From Apostichopus japonicus (lineage: Eukaryota > Echinodermata > Holothuroidea > Aspidochirotida > Stichopodidae): a DNA stretch of 64,000 nt. Both the position numbers and the translations under genes were made by a program. Positions within the stretch are counted from its first letter, which is position 1. Each line of letters opens with the position of its first letter. Below, piece after piece: positions 35,455 to 47,945 of this stretch. The DNA lies in the NCBI RefSeq assembly GCF_037975245.1, contig NC_092576.1, positions 632,501 through 696,500 on the forward strand, given 5' to 3'. Under the pieces are notes generated by a model that searched no databases, was not told the DNA's origin, and was given only the letters and a program-made list of their open reading frames with translations.

Positions 35455-35900
35455 CCTGTTACGAACATGAAGTAGTAATAACTGATGCACGGTTGTGGGA
35501 CATGAACAGTAGTTGTTGTACCAACCATTTAGTCTGAGTTCATTAATACGCGATTCTAAAAGTCGTATTTTTTCGTTTTATGCTATTACCAGGTCAAGTA
35601 TACATCCAAAATGGCATTTCTTCGCTCTCGGCATGACGAATTGGCGTAATAAAAAAAAGAGGTGTGAAGTGGAATCAAGCGGTACCGAACCTCCTTTACT
35701 TCATCTCCTAGGAGTTCTCATCTTCATAGACTCTTTGTACAGTCGCGCAGTTCTTTGTCTTACATGGGAATAAGTTAACAGCTCTGCAGTTGTTATAGTG
35801 CAGTTGATACCGTGTTACGAACACAAATGAGTAATTACTGATGCACGGTTGTGGGACATGAACAGTAGTTGCTGTACCAGCCATGAGTATCGGCTTACGG
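35455..35900 (+). repeat. dispersed repeat, copies 2 and 3
   Basis: 35455-35690 aligns with 7130-7400. 35813-35900 repeats the first part (AATTACTGATGCACGGTTGTGGGACATG...), so the 5' part is duplicated here. No P2X7-like frame follows in this copy. Confidence 0.7.
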
Positions 35901-37915
35901 AGATTTGAGAAAACTCATTTAACACTTTTAGTAATTGCAATTCCTAGTTTCGTATCCAAAAGAAACCCAGTGAAGTTTGCATTCCAACCTTTCCCCGTTT
36001 TCATTGATCAAAAGCTCCACTTCAGGTTTTAACCTTACTGCAAAGATATTCGTCATGGTGTAATGTCATTCTTTAGTTAAATGTGTTGATTTGTCACACA
36101 TTCGTTAGTATGTCGTGGATATTTGTCTCATGTATGGTTTGACAGGGTGGAATGAGTAAACGAGTAGGGTAATTTAGTGGATGGAATGACGGTGTGGCTC
36201 GGAGGAATTGGAAAGGTGGGGTGGGTTGAGGTCATAATACTATGAGCATGGGAAAGCTGAGTGAACAAACGTGCAAGAAAGGGTGGAAGTAGTGGCAAGG
36301 TGGGTGGATGGAGGGGAATGGTAGGGTGGGATAGGGCTACATTAAGATTACATTTTCTCTGTTTTTCGGTGTTCAATTTCTAGCAGAGAAGGGTGCATTG
36401 GCGGAATGCACAAATTTTGTTGATAAACATGATATTGTTTGGGGGGAACAAATTAGACGAACTCCTGAAAAGTAGAGGTAAATTATATGCGTGGACAGTT
36501 TACCTCATGAAGAGCAGTCACCTCAGTGTTCTTTTCATTCTTTTAAAGAATATGTCATTGCTTACTTTCAACACCACATCAATTTTAAATTCATAACTAC
36601 CAAAGGATACTGCATCAATACAACGGGAACGGAGGACTGGTGTACAGTAGATCAATTTTGAGACCGATTAATTTTATTTAAAGACCAACTGCAGAGAACG
36701 GCCGAGCAACGTTTTAAAATTTTAAACCAACAAAATCAAACTAAATTTAACCCTATGGAATATCATATCTCAAGGACCCGCACGTTCCGCCAGCGTTTCG
36801 GTGACTCTTGTTATTTCGTAGCGAGTTTAAAGCAAGAAAATAATGTCAGAGAGAGAGCAGTTATGTTTCCTAGGAATGTATTCTAAGCCATCGTGGGTGT
36901 TCTGAGGACTTCGGATGTTCAGATGTTTAATTTAAGTACAAAACTACACTAAAATTCAATTCATGGAATGTATAGCACAAGACTTAGTGAGGGTCACTGA
37001 CAGCTGCAGCATTTCAAGATATTTCTTATTTCCTTGCAGCGGTTTCAATTTCAAAATTACATTTGGATCTTTCCATATAGGATATATTAGTGAGATAGGA
37101 AGGTCTGCAAATCTAGAGCGTACTCGGCCTTGTACTTTTTGAGTTACAGCTGTTCAAAGTTAAGGTGCCACGTCCAGTTGTGCTCGACATACGTTGCCCC
37201 TATCAGAAAGTACCAACCTGTATCACAAAGTACATTAACAAAGTTGATCCTATATAAATGACATACATACATATCATTATATATGATATCCCCTTTTTTA
37301 AACTGTCCTTGTAGATTGACAATGATTTCTGAACATTCATTAATTTAAAGGTTGGTTGTCATATTAATATTTCTTAATTAACATTACACGAGATCTTGTA
37401 ATAACTACACTTTGCTTGACATTTAAAAGCTGTAATACTGTACTTCTATAAAATTAATGGATATACACTGACATTGATTTAATTATTTAGTCGAACAATG
37501 ATGGTCTAAATATTTAATATCTCACGTGCCTTTATCTGTCTTCCTGAATTGTCTTGTGCGTGCCCCGATATTACCTGCGTGTCTTGTGTCTGCTTGAAAC
37601 TGCCATGTGTTTTATCTGAGTTGTGATGTCGTGGTGTAAGCTTACAAAACCACTTACAAAACTAAACCACTAGTGGTTTTGTTTTATCTTTTGGCCTATG
37701 TTGTTAGTATTGTTAAATTGTACTTGATTTCTTGATTTGCTTGTTAACTTTACTCCTTTCTACATATCAGTCTGCTTCTAACTCTTGCTAACCTGCCCGA
37801 AGTCGACCAGGCTTCCCCTCCCTACTCCCTGTCACCGTAGTGAGGGTTGTTTTGGTGTGAAATTTTAAACCGAAAGGTAGTCTTTGTTGGATTTATCGGC
37901 TGTGAAGTTCTGTGC
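35901..37915. other. intergenic, no gene seen
   Basis: Includes a GGTGG-rich low-complexity stretch (36150-36340), which on the minus strand gives a Pro/Ser/Thr-rich frame I do not consider coding. Otherwise nothing recognised. Confidence 0.45.
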
Positions 37916-38365
37916 TTATTTGTTCCTTGGGTTGATGTTTGTTATTAGTGTATGATGAGTAGAAAGAATCTTCCTGTTAAAGAGTAGTTCTGCTGGAGAT
38001 GGTACGTCTGAGTCTACTGGTGTTGCTTCTGAAGGATAAATGCTGACTTTTCCGCGATGAATTCGTTTGTGGCTAGGAAGGGTTGGAAGAAATGTGTTCG
38101 AATTCCCACAACGTTGCAAATGTTCTGAACAGTTGACCGTTGTATAGTGACTTCCACTGTCCCTGACAACTTTGTCTGGTATGCCATGATCTGAGGTCAG
38201 GGTCATGCTTGCCACGGTCATATTGGTATTTCGCGCGGTTGAAGTGGCTCTTGAGGCTGGGATCGGCATATAGGGCATCGCTACATGCTTGCTCCAATGT
38301 CTTTGCTCATGTTGTGCAAAGACGATGCTGGTGTTAGCACGTAACTGGCATTTAGTGATTCTCAT
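37916..38365 (-). pseudogene. Gypsy integrase fragment
   Basis: Frameshifted integrase. One frame has SDHGIPDKVVRDSGSHY, matching the usual HGIP-D-V-x-S-D-x-G-x-x-F/Y around the second catalytic Asp. The other frame continues LWEFEHISSNPS, matching WGFEHVTSSP-type sequence just after it. Then SPAELLFNRKILSTHH, as in the region after the catalytic core. The expected third catalytic Glu is in a garbled stretch. Inactive. Confidence 0.75.
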
Positions 38366-39684
38366 GTATCATTCACGGATTTTTTGCATATTTCCTTCCT
38401 GGGCTGCCTTTGGAATTACGACTTGATTAAATTTGATGATGATAGTTTAGTTTAGTTTAGTAGAAAAAAAAAGGATCAGGAGGGACACTTAAGTCCCCAT
38501 CAAGGACCCTATAGAGAGAGACAAAAAACTGAAGACACAAACACTCAGACCCGATTACAATGCTTAAAGTGCTTGTCCAAAGCATTCTTAAACCCATTGA
38601 CACTACTTGCAAGTACAACTTTCTCAGGCAAACCATTCCACTCATTCACAACCCTATTAGAAAAAAAGTTATGCCGAATATTAATCCTACTATGTGACTT
38701 TTGGAGTTTAAGACAATGACCTCTGGTACAACTACTGTGAGCAAACATGAAAAAAGTCGGTAAAGGATAAATTTTCGAAACCATACACAATCTTGAAAAC
38801 CTGGATCAAGTCCCCAGGTAACCTCCTAAGCTCCAGTGTGGTGAGATTCAACAGTTGTAACCGCCTATTACAAGGAACACTCTTTAACGAACTAATCATC
38901 CTAGTAGCCCTCCTCTGGACCTTTTCAAGTACTTCCTTATCCTTAGCAAAATCAGGGTTCCAAGCCTGCACAGCATACTCCAGACGAGGCCTAACCAACT
39001 GCTTATAAAGCCTAACTACGATGTCCTCTTTCAGAAAACTGAAGTTCCTCTTGATCATACCTAAAACCCTATTACCTCTTTTAGCAGCTTCAAGGCAATG
39101 TTTAGAAGGTTGCAGAGATGAGTCAATGTAGATACCTAGGTCTCTTTCAACAGAGACCTCCTGTAACTCCACACCATTAAGATTGTATGTAAACTTTTGG
39201 TTACTACTACCAATGTGCATTACCTTGCATTAATCAATATTAAAAGCATTTGCCACCCCTGAGACCAGGAAAAAACCTTATCCAAATCCGTTTGAAACTT
39301 CTCAGAATCGCTTTTGGAAGAGACCTCAGAATACAATTTGGTGTCATCAGCAAATTTCTTGGCTGTACACAAAATATCTCCGTCGATGTCATTTATATAG
39401 GCAACAAACAACAAGGGACCCAATACAGACCCTTGTGGAACCCCACTAGTAACGTCCTGCCAAGAAGAAGCACAGCCTTTAATTACCACCCTGTTTCCTA
39501 TTACCAAGCCAATTCTCGATCCAAAAGAGTAAATTCCCATTGACACCCATACTCCTCAGCGTAAGTAAAATACGCTGGTGGGGAACTTTATCAAAGGCCT
39601 TCTGGAAATCCAGGAACACAACATCTACACATAGGCGTACGAGGCGGGGGGGGGGGGGGCAGGGGGCAGACTGCCCCCCCCCAA

Positions 39685-39829
39685 ATTTCCAGAGGACAAG
39701 AAATTCGGGCAAAAGTCCTGAAAAATTCGGGCAGCCTAGGAGGAGAAAAAATATATATATATTTTGTTTTCCTCTTAGGCTGCCCGAATTTTTCAGGACT
39801 TTTGCCCGAATTTCTTGTCCTCTGGAAAT
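39685..39829. repeat. 59-bp-arm palindrome with TGCCCGAAT phrases
   Basis: Arms 39685-39743 and 39771-39829 match at 58 of 59 positions as reverse complements, around an A/T-rich 27-bp centre. TGCCCGAAT occurs twice in each arm on the appropriate strand and again at about 39860 and 39927. Confidence 0.95.
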
Positions 39830-40028
39830 ATATATATATATATATAAATATGCAGTAGCTTGCCCGAATCTTTTTCAAATTTTTGCCCGACAATTCCATG
39901 ATTTTCTTTATTTAGCGGCATGATGCCCGAATATTTCCGTGTAACACCACCGTAAGCGCAGTTCATCTGGGCTACCACGCTTTTTGCAAGATCATTTTTT
40001 TTCTAACTAGTCAATTGTATACCTGGAC

Positions 40029-40646
40029 CAAGGGCGGCGGAACGGGGGGGGGCACAGGGGGCACGTGCCCCCCACTTTTCCTCAGGTTAAAAATGTGTTT
40101 TTTTCTACATAAAAATTGAGGTGCCTCAAGTTAGCAAGAGGCCAGGGAACCAGAATGTTCACTCGGGAAGGGGTTTGTAAAACCAAAAATTTTCTAGTAC
40201 GCTCCGCGCCAACCGATGGTGGCACTCCGCTCAGATAGTCGTGCATACAACTTTGCAAATCCTGGCTAAGCCCGTGACTTTTAATGAATTTCTGTGGGTC
40301 AAACTCAATGCTATTTCGAATGGAAAAAATTTGTTAAGATATTAACAAGAAAAAAACTCTAATTCGGAAGATTCCTACATTAGCAACTAGCATGATTTCA
40401 CCTAATTTTGTCTCAAAAGAAAACTTGTTCCTTGTTTCCCAATTTGCTCATTGGATATTGCAGTGCTAGTATGCATATTTTCCTTTAGGGGGGGGGGGGC
40501 GTTGATGGAGTGATGTGTATACACAAATAAGATATTACAATAAAGGGTAGAAATGTAAGGCTGTATCATTCCAATCGAATTTCTGCAAAGTGCCCTTTGA
40601 TGTCGGTGTCCAGCCCCCAAGATTAAAAGTGCTTCCGCCGCCCTTG
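40029..40646 (+). mobile_element. hAT-like element nested in the previous one (TSD ACCTGGAC)
   Basis: Inverted ends CAAGGGCGGCGGAA; ACCTGGAC immediately outside both (40021-40028, 40647-40654). 618 bp, with poly-G tracts near 40045 and 40488. Contains the block at about 40186-40255 shared with the host element at 41090-41150. Confidence 0.93.
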
Positions 40647-41628
40647 ACCTGGACATACCCGATAATGAGTGTATATAAGAAACATTTTCTTTTTCATGGA
40701 TGGTGGGGGGGGGGGGGTGCCTACAAGCCTAGAAGTACAGGTTTATCATATTCTTTGTTATATTTTATACTTTTTTTGTGAGACAAATTGCAGTCTCACC
40801 CGACACAGCGACATTATCCCGCCTACGTGTCGTTGAACAATGTATGTTTTTCTGGAGGTAGCTGAGTACTGTGTTAAAATAATAAATAAGGTAACTAAAT
40901 AGGAGCTTAAAAAATATACTGTCCCATTTTTCCCCTTCAAAGTGATGTTACCATTTTTTCTTCTTCTTATTTACCAAATTTTTGGGGAAGTGTAAATTTC
41001 TAAAACGTGAGATTATAAAATAAAGAATGTTTAGATGCAACTTGCAAGGCCTCAGAAGTGCCGTTTCCGGCAATCTGAGAGGCATTGTGTGCCAAAAATT
41101 TTCTTGTACGCTACGCGCCAACCGATGGTGGCGCTCCGCTTAGATAGTGTCACAGGAACTTTCGGGCACAAAAAGTTCTGCCCCCCCCCCCAAACTGAAA
41201 TGGTCCCGTACGCCTATGCATCTACAGACTTCTGCCTATTTAGTGAGCTTGTTACATCTTCCATAAACTCAAGGATATTAGTGAGACAAGAACTTTTTTG
41301 ACAAAAATCATGTTGAGACTCTCTGATCAAAGACTGACTGCTGAAGTGACAGACCATAGGCTTTTTAACAATAGACTCCATGACCTTACAAACAACACTA
41401 GTGAGACTAGTGAGGCCTATAATTACAGGGCTTAGACTTATCACCCTTCATGAAAATTGGGGTAATATTAGCACATCTCCAGTCCTGATGATGTATTCCA
41501 CGAAAATTTCTTCCCTTTAGGTCCAATATTTTCTGATGTTTTTTAGGTCAAACATTAATGATAATTTTCTTTGGGATTACTAGTTCTTGATCGTACTTAG
41601 TTTGGTTTCAAAGTTTATATAGTTCTCT

Positions 41629-42000
41629 TTAAAAAAGTGTAAGAATTCGACAATAAGAGGTGAATATATTGGATGGTTCCTTGATGGGATTTAGTACAGC
41701 TGCCCTCTCCACTGTAACTACAGTGCAGTGAACATGTACCGTATAGAGGACTGATGGCGTGGTTATAATAGCTTGATTGTTTGTGGGTTTTGTTGCATGC
41801 GATAAAGTTATGACTTTAATACTGACTTTATTTAGGTACATGTCTTGGAATATGTGAAGAGGTAAAACGTTGCTTTGTGCACCTGTGTCAACTGTCACTG
41901 ACTTGTTTTTCATGTAGCCTACTCGTACGCAAATACTTGGTCTCTTGTATCTCACATATTTTAATCAACACTGTCGATGTATATCGACTCAAATTTAACC
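41629..42000 (-). pseudogene. Gypsy aspartic protease fragment
   Basis: Antisense frame with RPSICVRVGYMKNKSVTVDTGAQSNVLPLHIF. VDTGAQSNV is the catalytic D-[ST]-G motif with the flap region expected to follow. About 110 residues remain open (41955-41629). It lies in the correct order between gag and integrase. Confidence 0.8.
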
Positions 42001-42331
42001 TGTGTACGTTTGGACAGGTGTATCATTTTAACAATTGTTAGGTAATGCTCTAACATTTCTGGTCTGGCCTTTGCTCTCTTGTAGACCTACATATCAATTC
42101 CTTAGCGCCATTCCCTGCGCGGCACGCGAACTGAGTTCGACCGCCGAAGTTTTAGGCCTATGACTTTACCATATAGACCATTTTCCTACAGCCATAACGT
42201 GAAAAGTTTATACCAAAAAAACTTAGTTCAAACGGCACTAAACAGAGAAATGTGTTGTCTCTCAAGTTCTGTTATTTTCTTAACAATACAGTTCAAAATT
42301 CCACCGGACTTGGGTGATTTACGATGCAAGG

Positions 42332-42667
42332 TTAATAAATATCGAACTCAAAACCCTCATTGATAACACTCAGTAAATACTGAAGAAAATCACCATTTGA
42401 TAGCCGTACTTTGTTTGCGTAACCTTCCTCTTGAATATTCATTGACAAATTTAGTTCAAACGGTTTTGGAAAGGATTCTTTTCTTAACTTTATATTGATG
42501 TTAAATTCATTTTCATTGGTCACTATCTTCAATCGGACCAAGTACAATCCAATCGAATGTCTTCTAAGAAAAATACAAGTTTCGCTTTCTTCGGTGGGCA
42601 CGCCGTTACGTAATATGTGTATCCTGTACTCTGCAATAGGGAAATCCACGCAATGCACAGTGTTCAC
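42332..42667 (-). CDS. unrecognised open frame, about 110 residues
   Basis: Begins MNTVHCVDFPIAEYRIHILR (the first codon is not ATG), preceded by an acceptor-like TTGTAG. Alternating hydrophobic/polar spacing suggests beta strands, but there is no motif I can name. It lies between gag and protease relics without obvious kinship. It may be an exon or chance. Confidence 0.2.
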   Translation of the reverse strand: MNTVHCVDFPIAEYRIHILRNGVPTEESETCIFLRRHSIGLYLVRLKIVTNENEFNINIKLRKESFPKPFELNLSMNIQEEGYANKVRLSNGDFLQYLLSVINEGFEFDIY

Positions 42668-42959
42668 CTACAACGTCACAGCCGAGATTCGCTTTCAAAA
42701 CGTCATATTTTATTGAACTTAATATTATTTCAAAGAAAATGACCGTAGAATATGCATCATTAAATGTTGAAGCAAGTAAGTACCAATTAATTTATCTAAT
42801 GCAATCCGAATTATAGAAACATCGTTTAAGACCCCCCTGATGAATGGAATAGTCCAACCAACTTGCCCGCACAGAGCCACAGGATTTTCGGTCAAGGTGA
42901 TAAGTCATACGCGATGGTCAGTAAGAGGGCTATTTTGAAGGATGTTTAGTGTGCATTTT

Positions 42960-43360
42960 AGAAAGAAAGGAATGATATGCCTGGGTTTTGGATAGGAATA
43001 TATATATATATATTTCTTTGCCCCTCCAATTCAACTTGCCCACTTTGGTTACGATTTTTTACTACATACACTTTCTCAATGATTGGAATTAGAACAAGAA
43101 TTAGTAGTGCCCTCTGCAGGGCATTTACTGTTATGTGGATATCGGAGTCCACATTTACCACACTGCCTGCTAGTCTTAGCCAGTGGTCTAATTTGCCTAA
43201 TGTAGGTATTTTGGTCCATGATTGCATCTACTGCTACGGTAGTGGTCTGAAGGCTCCTATATGGGCCTTTGTCGCTTTATATGTTCTTGCCAGATCCATA
43301 TCCTCAGCTAGTTTCAAGATTTCCGGTTTACCTACCAGGTCTTCACGTTTAGTATAACAC
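42960..43360 (-). pseudogene. Gypsy gag zinc-knuckle fragment
   Basis: Antisense. One frame gives PEILKLAEDMDLARTYKATKAH, like the end of Gypsy gag. After a frameshift QCGKCGLRYPHNSKCPAEG appears, a CCHC knuckle (C-x2-C-x5-H-x3-C, slightly longer than canonical) followed by the typical CPA, then a degraded second knuckle. Broken by stops. Confidence 0.65.
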
Positions 43361-43539
43361 TTTCATAACATTATCAATAGCTGCACATTATTCCATCAAA
43401 CCGCATATTAACTCTTCTATTCCATGTACTCTCAATAATTCACAAATATAATGTGTATTAGAAGCAAATATAAACTTTAATGTTTGTATTATTTACACTT
43501 TCATTACTCAGAGTATAGGTACTCGTTCATCTACCATTC

Positions 43540-44710
43540 ATTCATTCGTTTATTTCAAGCAAGTTAAAACCATTTCAGAAATATAAAAGAACATAGAGAA
43601 GCCAGAGACATATACACATGGTATTTACATGCTATTGGTATCTTTATTGCATGGAAAAGGAGAAACCAGAAGTGCATCCATAAGACTATACACACATCAA
43701 GAAAATGTACAATGGCAACAGCAAAATGAGATCAATGGGAAAGATACTTTTGTTTGATAAATTCTTAATGAATTTTTTCAAGTTCAGTTAATGATAGATC
43801 TACAAGTACACCAAGAAACTTAATAAATCTTTCTATATATTAATGTAATGGGGAAATCAAACACTGAGGGTTCTTAACATAATATTAATACAAAAAATTA
43901 GGAATTTAATGCTTTACTGCTGGGAAGCCTCAAATAAAACTGAAACTCATGTGAACTAAAACTGAATAACAAAACATAAGGCCATATAATGATAGTGCTG
44001 AGTATGTTTCAAGGACCTGTTTCCCTCCTAGTGGTGATTGTTGGTTCTGGCTGGGGTTTCTGTCTCCGCACAGAATAGTGTAAAGTAAATGTTCCCATCC
44101 GGTGAAAAGAAATAATTTAATAGTTTTGTGACAGTTCCTTCATGTGAAATCACAGATAAAACACATCTGGCTCCTTCCAAATGTTACGATGAACAGCTGG
44201 CACTTACATAACATATTGATCACTTTGCATATTAAGTAGCAAGGAAACTTGTTGCCAGGGCTTGTGACTAATTTAACTTGCACTAAAATAAACGATGGAA
44301 AGCTTGTTTGAGTACCAGAGTGAAGATGAAATAAAAGGTGCCTTATTCACCACAGCTGCTATGTGAGATAACCTTAAATGAAAAACAGTGAGTATTTACA
44401 TATACAGTTATAAACATTTCGTTTATATACAGGATAATGATTTTACCCAAGTATAGACCCTTGTGGCACACCTCATATTACATAAAGAACTCTTGACTTA
44501 AGATCACTGAATTGGACATACTGCATTGGGTTGGATACATAATTATCTAGCCTGCTATGAACAACATGCAGTCACGGTCAAGTTTCTGTAAGTAATAGAC
44601 AATAGTCAATTGTGTCAAAACGATTTCTTTTCAGATCAATGAAGACTCCATTATCACATGAATCCAATGCCATGTTAATTCAATTTTGCGACAATAACAA
44701 TTCTAATACC
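43540..44710 (-). pseudogene. LINE fragment (reverse transcriptase centre and 3' tail)
   Basis: Around 44440-44700 the reverse strand reads NGVFIDLKRNRFDTID, matching VFIDLSKAFDTID with the catalytic Asp, and then GVPQGSILG, separated by stops. The 3' side ends near 43548 in ATTC repeats. It is similar in type to the LINE at 4-5 kb. Confidence 0.65.
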
Positions 44711-45340
44711 TTATTTAATGAAATATATGTTCTTTTGTATTGTTAACACATTCATTACTAAGAGTAACTAATATACTCGTTCATTCTACCATTCCTTCAT
44801 TCATTTCAAGCGAGTGAAAATCATTTAACTAGGATAATTCCTCCTCACATACATCGTCCTCGCTGGATCTACCTCTCCGGTTTGTGAGGCTAGAGGCTAG
44901 CATAGGTTGGGCATTGCCAGTCCTATATTTTTTCTTGTTTAGGCTACTTGTTGGTCTTCATCTACCTCTTTTATTCATTTTCCAGTAAGGAGGTTACCAA
45001 ATGAATGGAGGGCGATGAGAATTATTTAAACTTTGTCTTAGAAGAATGAATAAAATCATAGATAACTGCAGCCCGTAAGCAAACATTCAGCAGCCTTTAA
45101 ATCATAATGAAAAACAATGAAAATTACATGAAAACTATCATGTTTGGTTGGGATACATTTGAATAAGGATAATGAGTACCACAAGTCTATATTTACACTC
45201 AGCACTAATACACACTATATACACTGTACATGTACAGTATGTACTGTACATGTGTGTACTGGTAGACATTCATTTATAGTAACGTCTTTTAATAAAATGA
45301 ATAAACCAGAAGCACATTGCAAGTACATTGCAAATTTAGT
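44711..45340. other. intergenic, no gene seen
   Basis: Contains a second ATTCATTC-type phrase (about 44778-44815) like the LINE tail at 43548. Short frames only. Confidence 0.4.
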
Positions 45341-46760
45341 ATTTTTTTTTTTATATGACATTGAAGCCTGCACAGAATTGAATTGCACGACCTTGAAGTA
45401 CAATACCCAGGCTCAAAACATGTGGAACATCAAAACAGGCAAAATCGTTTTTTGTAAAAATCCCAAACTTATTTATAGCGCACATGATATGGATGGTCTC
45501 AAAGAGCTTTACAAGTCAGTAAAAATATACAGCATAGTATGATAAATACTTAGGGATACATGAAAGGATGGAAAAAATTACAATGTCCAAATTAGGGTAG
45601 CACATGAAAAAAAGAGTTTTTAAGATACTTTTAAAGTTGTCTATGGCAAGGGCATTAAAGCCTGCACAGTATTGAATTGAATGACTTTGAAGTACAATAC
45701 CCAGGCTCAAAACATGTAGAACATCAAAACAGGCAAAAACGTTTTTTGTAAATATCCCAAACTATGAGGAGTATCTCCTCAATTCAAATTCAGTAGCATG
45801 TAACTGCTTTCATTAATTTGTTATGGATTACAGAAAGGTTCATCGAGTTGCATTTATCGAATGAGTGATATAGAAGAGTCACTGCTCACCTTTTATTTAC
45901 AATAATAATCATAATAATACTTATTTATAGCGCACATAATACAGATGGTCTCACAGAGCTTTACAAGTCAGTAAAAATATACAGCATAGTATGATAAATA
46001 CTTAGGGATACATGAAAGGATGGAAAAAATTACAATGTCCAAATTAGGGTAGCACATGAAAAAAAGAGTTTTTAAGATACTTTTAAAGTTGTCTATGGCA
46101 AGGGCATTAAAGCCTGCACAGTATTGAATTGAATGACCTTGAAGTACAATACCCAGGCTCAAAACATGTAGAACATCAAAACAGGCAAAATCGTTTTTTG
46201 TAAAAATCCCAAACTATGAGGAGTATCTCCTCAATTCAAATTCAGTAGCATGTAACTGCTTTCATTAATTTGTTATGGATTACAGAAAGGTTCATCGAGT
46301 TGCATTTATCGAATGAGTGATATAGAAGAGCCACTGCTCACCTTTTATTTACAATAATAATCATAATAATATTTATTTATAGCGCACATAATACAGATGG
46401 TCTCACAGAGCTTTACAAGTCAGTAAAAAAATACAGCATAGTATCATAAATACTTAAAGATACTTAAAAGGATGGAAAAAATTACTATGTCCAATGAGGG
46501 TAGCACGTGAAAAAAAGAATTTTTAAGATACTTTTAAAGTTGTCTATGGCAAGGGCATCACTAATAGGTGGGAAGAATGTTCCAGAGTTTGGGGGATGCA
46601 AATTGAAAAGAACATTCACTGTATGTATTGATAATAATTTTTGGTGCTTTAGGAGCATAGCACTGTTAGATATAAGTGAGCTGGTGGTAATTTGTAAGGT
46701 GAGTAAGTTGGAAATATAATTTAGGGCAAAACCATAGATGGCTTTGTAAGTGAGGATAGA
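45340..46760 (+). repeat. three tandem copies of a 452-bp unit
   Basis: The start of TATAGCGCACAT falls at about 45475, 45928 and 46380, spacing about 452 bp, and copies two and three are very similar. The unit includes ATAATAATCATAATAAT, TCTCACAGAGCTTTACAAGT and GGAGTATCTCCTCAATTC. The first and last copies are partial or diverged. A short minus-strand frame (MSLGIVLQSHSIQYCAGF...) repeats with the unit and is not evidence of a gene. Confidence 0.92.
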
Positions 46761-47945
46761 AGCATCTAGTAGTTAAGTCATTAAGTTGTGAACACTCGAC
46801 ACAAGGTACTGTTGTTCTTGCTTCAGAGTCAGCAGTCTTATATATATATATTGTTACAGTAAGTGAAGCAGTTAGTCACCAGCTGGGGCAATGCTGTTTG
46901 TTCACTGTTGACCAAAGACTTCAAACATAGAGGAACCATCACATCAAGCTTTGCTTAGGAAAATTACTTAATTGAAAAAAAAAAACATAGATTTTTTGTG
47001 ATAAATGGCAAGTAATGGTAAGAAAATTTTAAGTATTATTTTAAACACAGTTTTAGGCCAGGGGTTTACCTGTCATTTTGACTAAATTTGACTTGAAACC
47101 CTCACATAACAGTCAGGCCATGTGATGTTAAGCTTGACATACCTACAGTTAGTGCTTGCATATGTTCTGATGCCTAATGTTAGAGTTATGCTGTGAAGGT
47201 AATATGTGTTATTCTAGAACAGTTTCACTCACTGTTGGGTTGCATTTGCTGCAAATGTATGACATGATAATGTTTTTTGAATAAATGAGTTAACACGTTA
47301 ATTCCACCTAGAGTGATGTGAAATGGTAGTTAATGGCACTTGAGTATTATATTGTAAGCTATGGTACACAGTATTGCACATTTATGTCTGTGTTGTCTGA
47401 GTGTATGGTAGGGCTACATATTGTATTTGTGATTTGCTACTGTCATTTGCTAATTAATGGCTAAGACTAGTAGAGTTTAAAGCTAGCTCATGTCCATTCA
47501 GTGTTCTGGCCACTGCACGTTTAAACCGGCCATGGATTAAAGAGGGGGTATACAATGCCATAGCACTTTCAATATTTCTTCATTTGTACGAAATGGTATT
47601 CTATTCCTGACTTAGTATAAGCAGGTATGGTTACTGAGTTATGTTCTAAGTACTTTTCCAAGCTATGTTGCATAAGCTAGGTTCTGTAAGTTAATCAGTT
47701 TGTGATATGTTGTCGTACTGTGTTGTTCAAGATTCAGGGTGAAAGGAAGATACATAGTTCATTCTTGTTTGCTAAATTATTTCATTGTAGTTTAAGGTAA
47801 TATGTTAATTTTACTCCAATATAGACACAGCTTCCTTCTTTACCTTAACTTTCATTTCCTTAATTCCTTGACATTCTCAACCATGAAGCCAAATACTAAT
47901 AGTCATGTATAATGTATAAATGTATAAAAAGTAAACCTCTCCAAG
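46761..47945. other. intergenic, no gene seen
   Basis: AT-rich; short TATATATA run near 46840. No motif recognised. Confidence 0.45.

Larger units (their letters stand above)
39630..41218 (+). mobile_element. hAT-like element inserted in the CR1 LINE (TSD CATCTACA)
   Basis: Ends are inverted repeats CATAGGCGTACG. CATCTACA flanks both (39622-39629, 41219-41226), and removing the element restores the CR1 reading ...SVDA/VDVVFLDF. 1,589 bp, with G/C runs inside each end (about 39645-39659, 41181-41191). No transposase; contains a palindrome and another hAT-like element. Confidence 0.93.
38445..41515 (-). pseudogene. CR1-like LINE, split by a hAT-like insertion
   Basis: Antisense CR1-type ORF2, 5'-truncated. 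From 41510 down: WRCANITPIF, KGDKSKPCNYRP, ISL-TSVVCKVMESIVKK, SQHDFCQKSSCLTNILEF, then (interrupted at SVDA by the insertion 39630-41218) VDVVFLDFQKAFDKVPHQRI with a catalytic Asp, [32 protein letters not shown] (catalytic Asp-Asp), RDLGIYIDSSLQPSKHC, LVRPRLEYAVQAWNP, and the C-terminal RVVNEWNGLPEKVV. Frame breaks near 39510, 39225 and 38760. The 3' end has TAAAC repeats (GTTTAGTTTAG near 38448). Confidence 0.9.
37916..43360 (-). mobile_element. Ty3/Gypsy LTR-retrotransposon remnant (gag, protease, integrase pieces)
   Basis: Three antisense relics lie in the right order for one retrotransposon: a gag zinc-knuckle (about 43360-42980), an aspartic protease (about 42000-41629) and an integrase (38365-37916). 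Reverse transcriptase and RNase H are absent. A CR1 LINE and its own insertions fill 38445-41510 between protease and integrase. LTRs were not recognised. That the pieces form one element is inferred from order and strand. Confidence 0.65.

Noticed and set aside
36128..36376. Pro/Ser/Thr-rich minus-strand frame
   Set aside because: Low-complexity GGTGG-rich DNA; no start context or domain.
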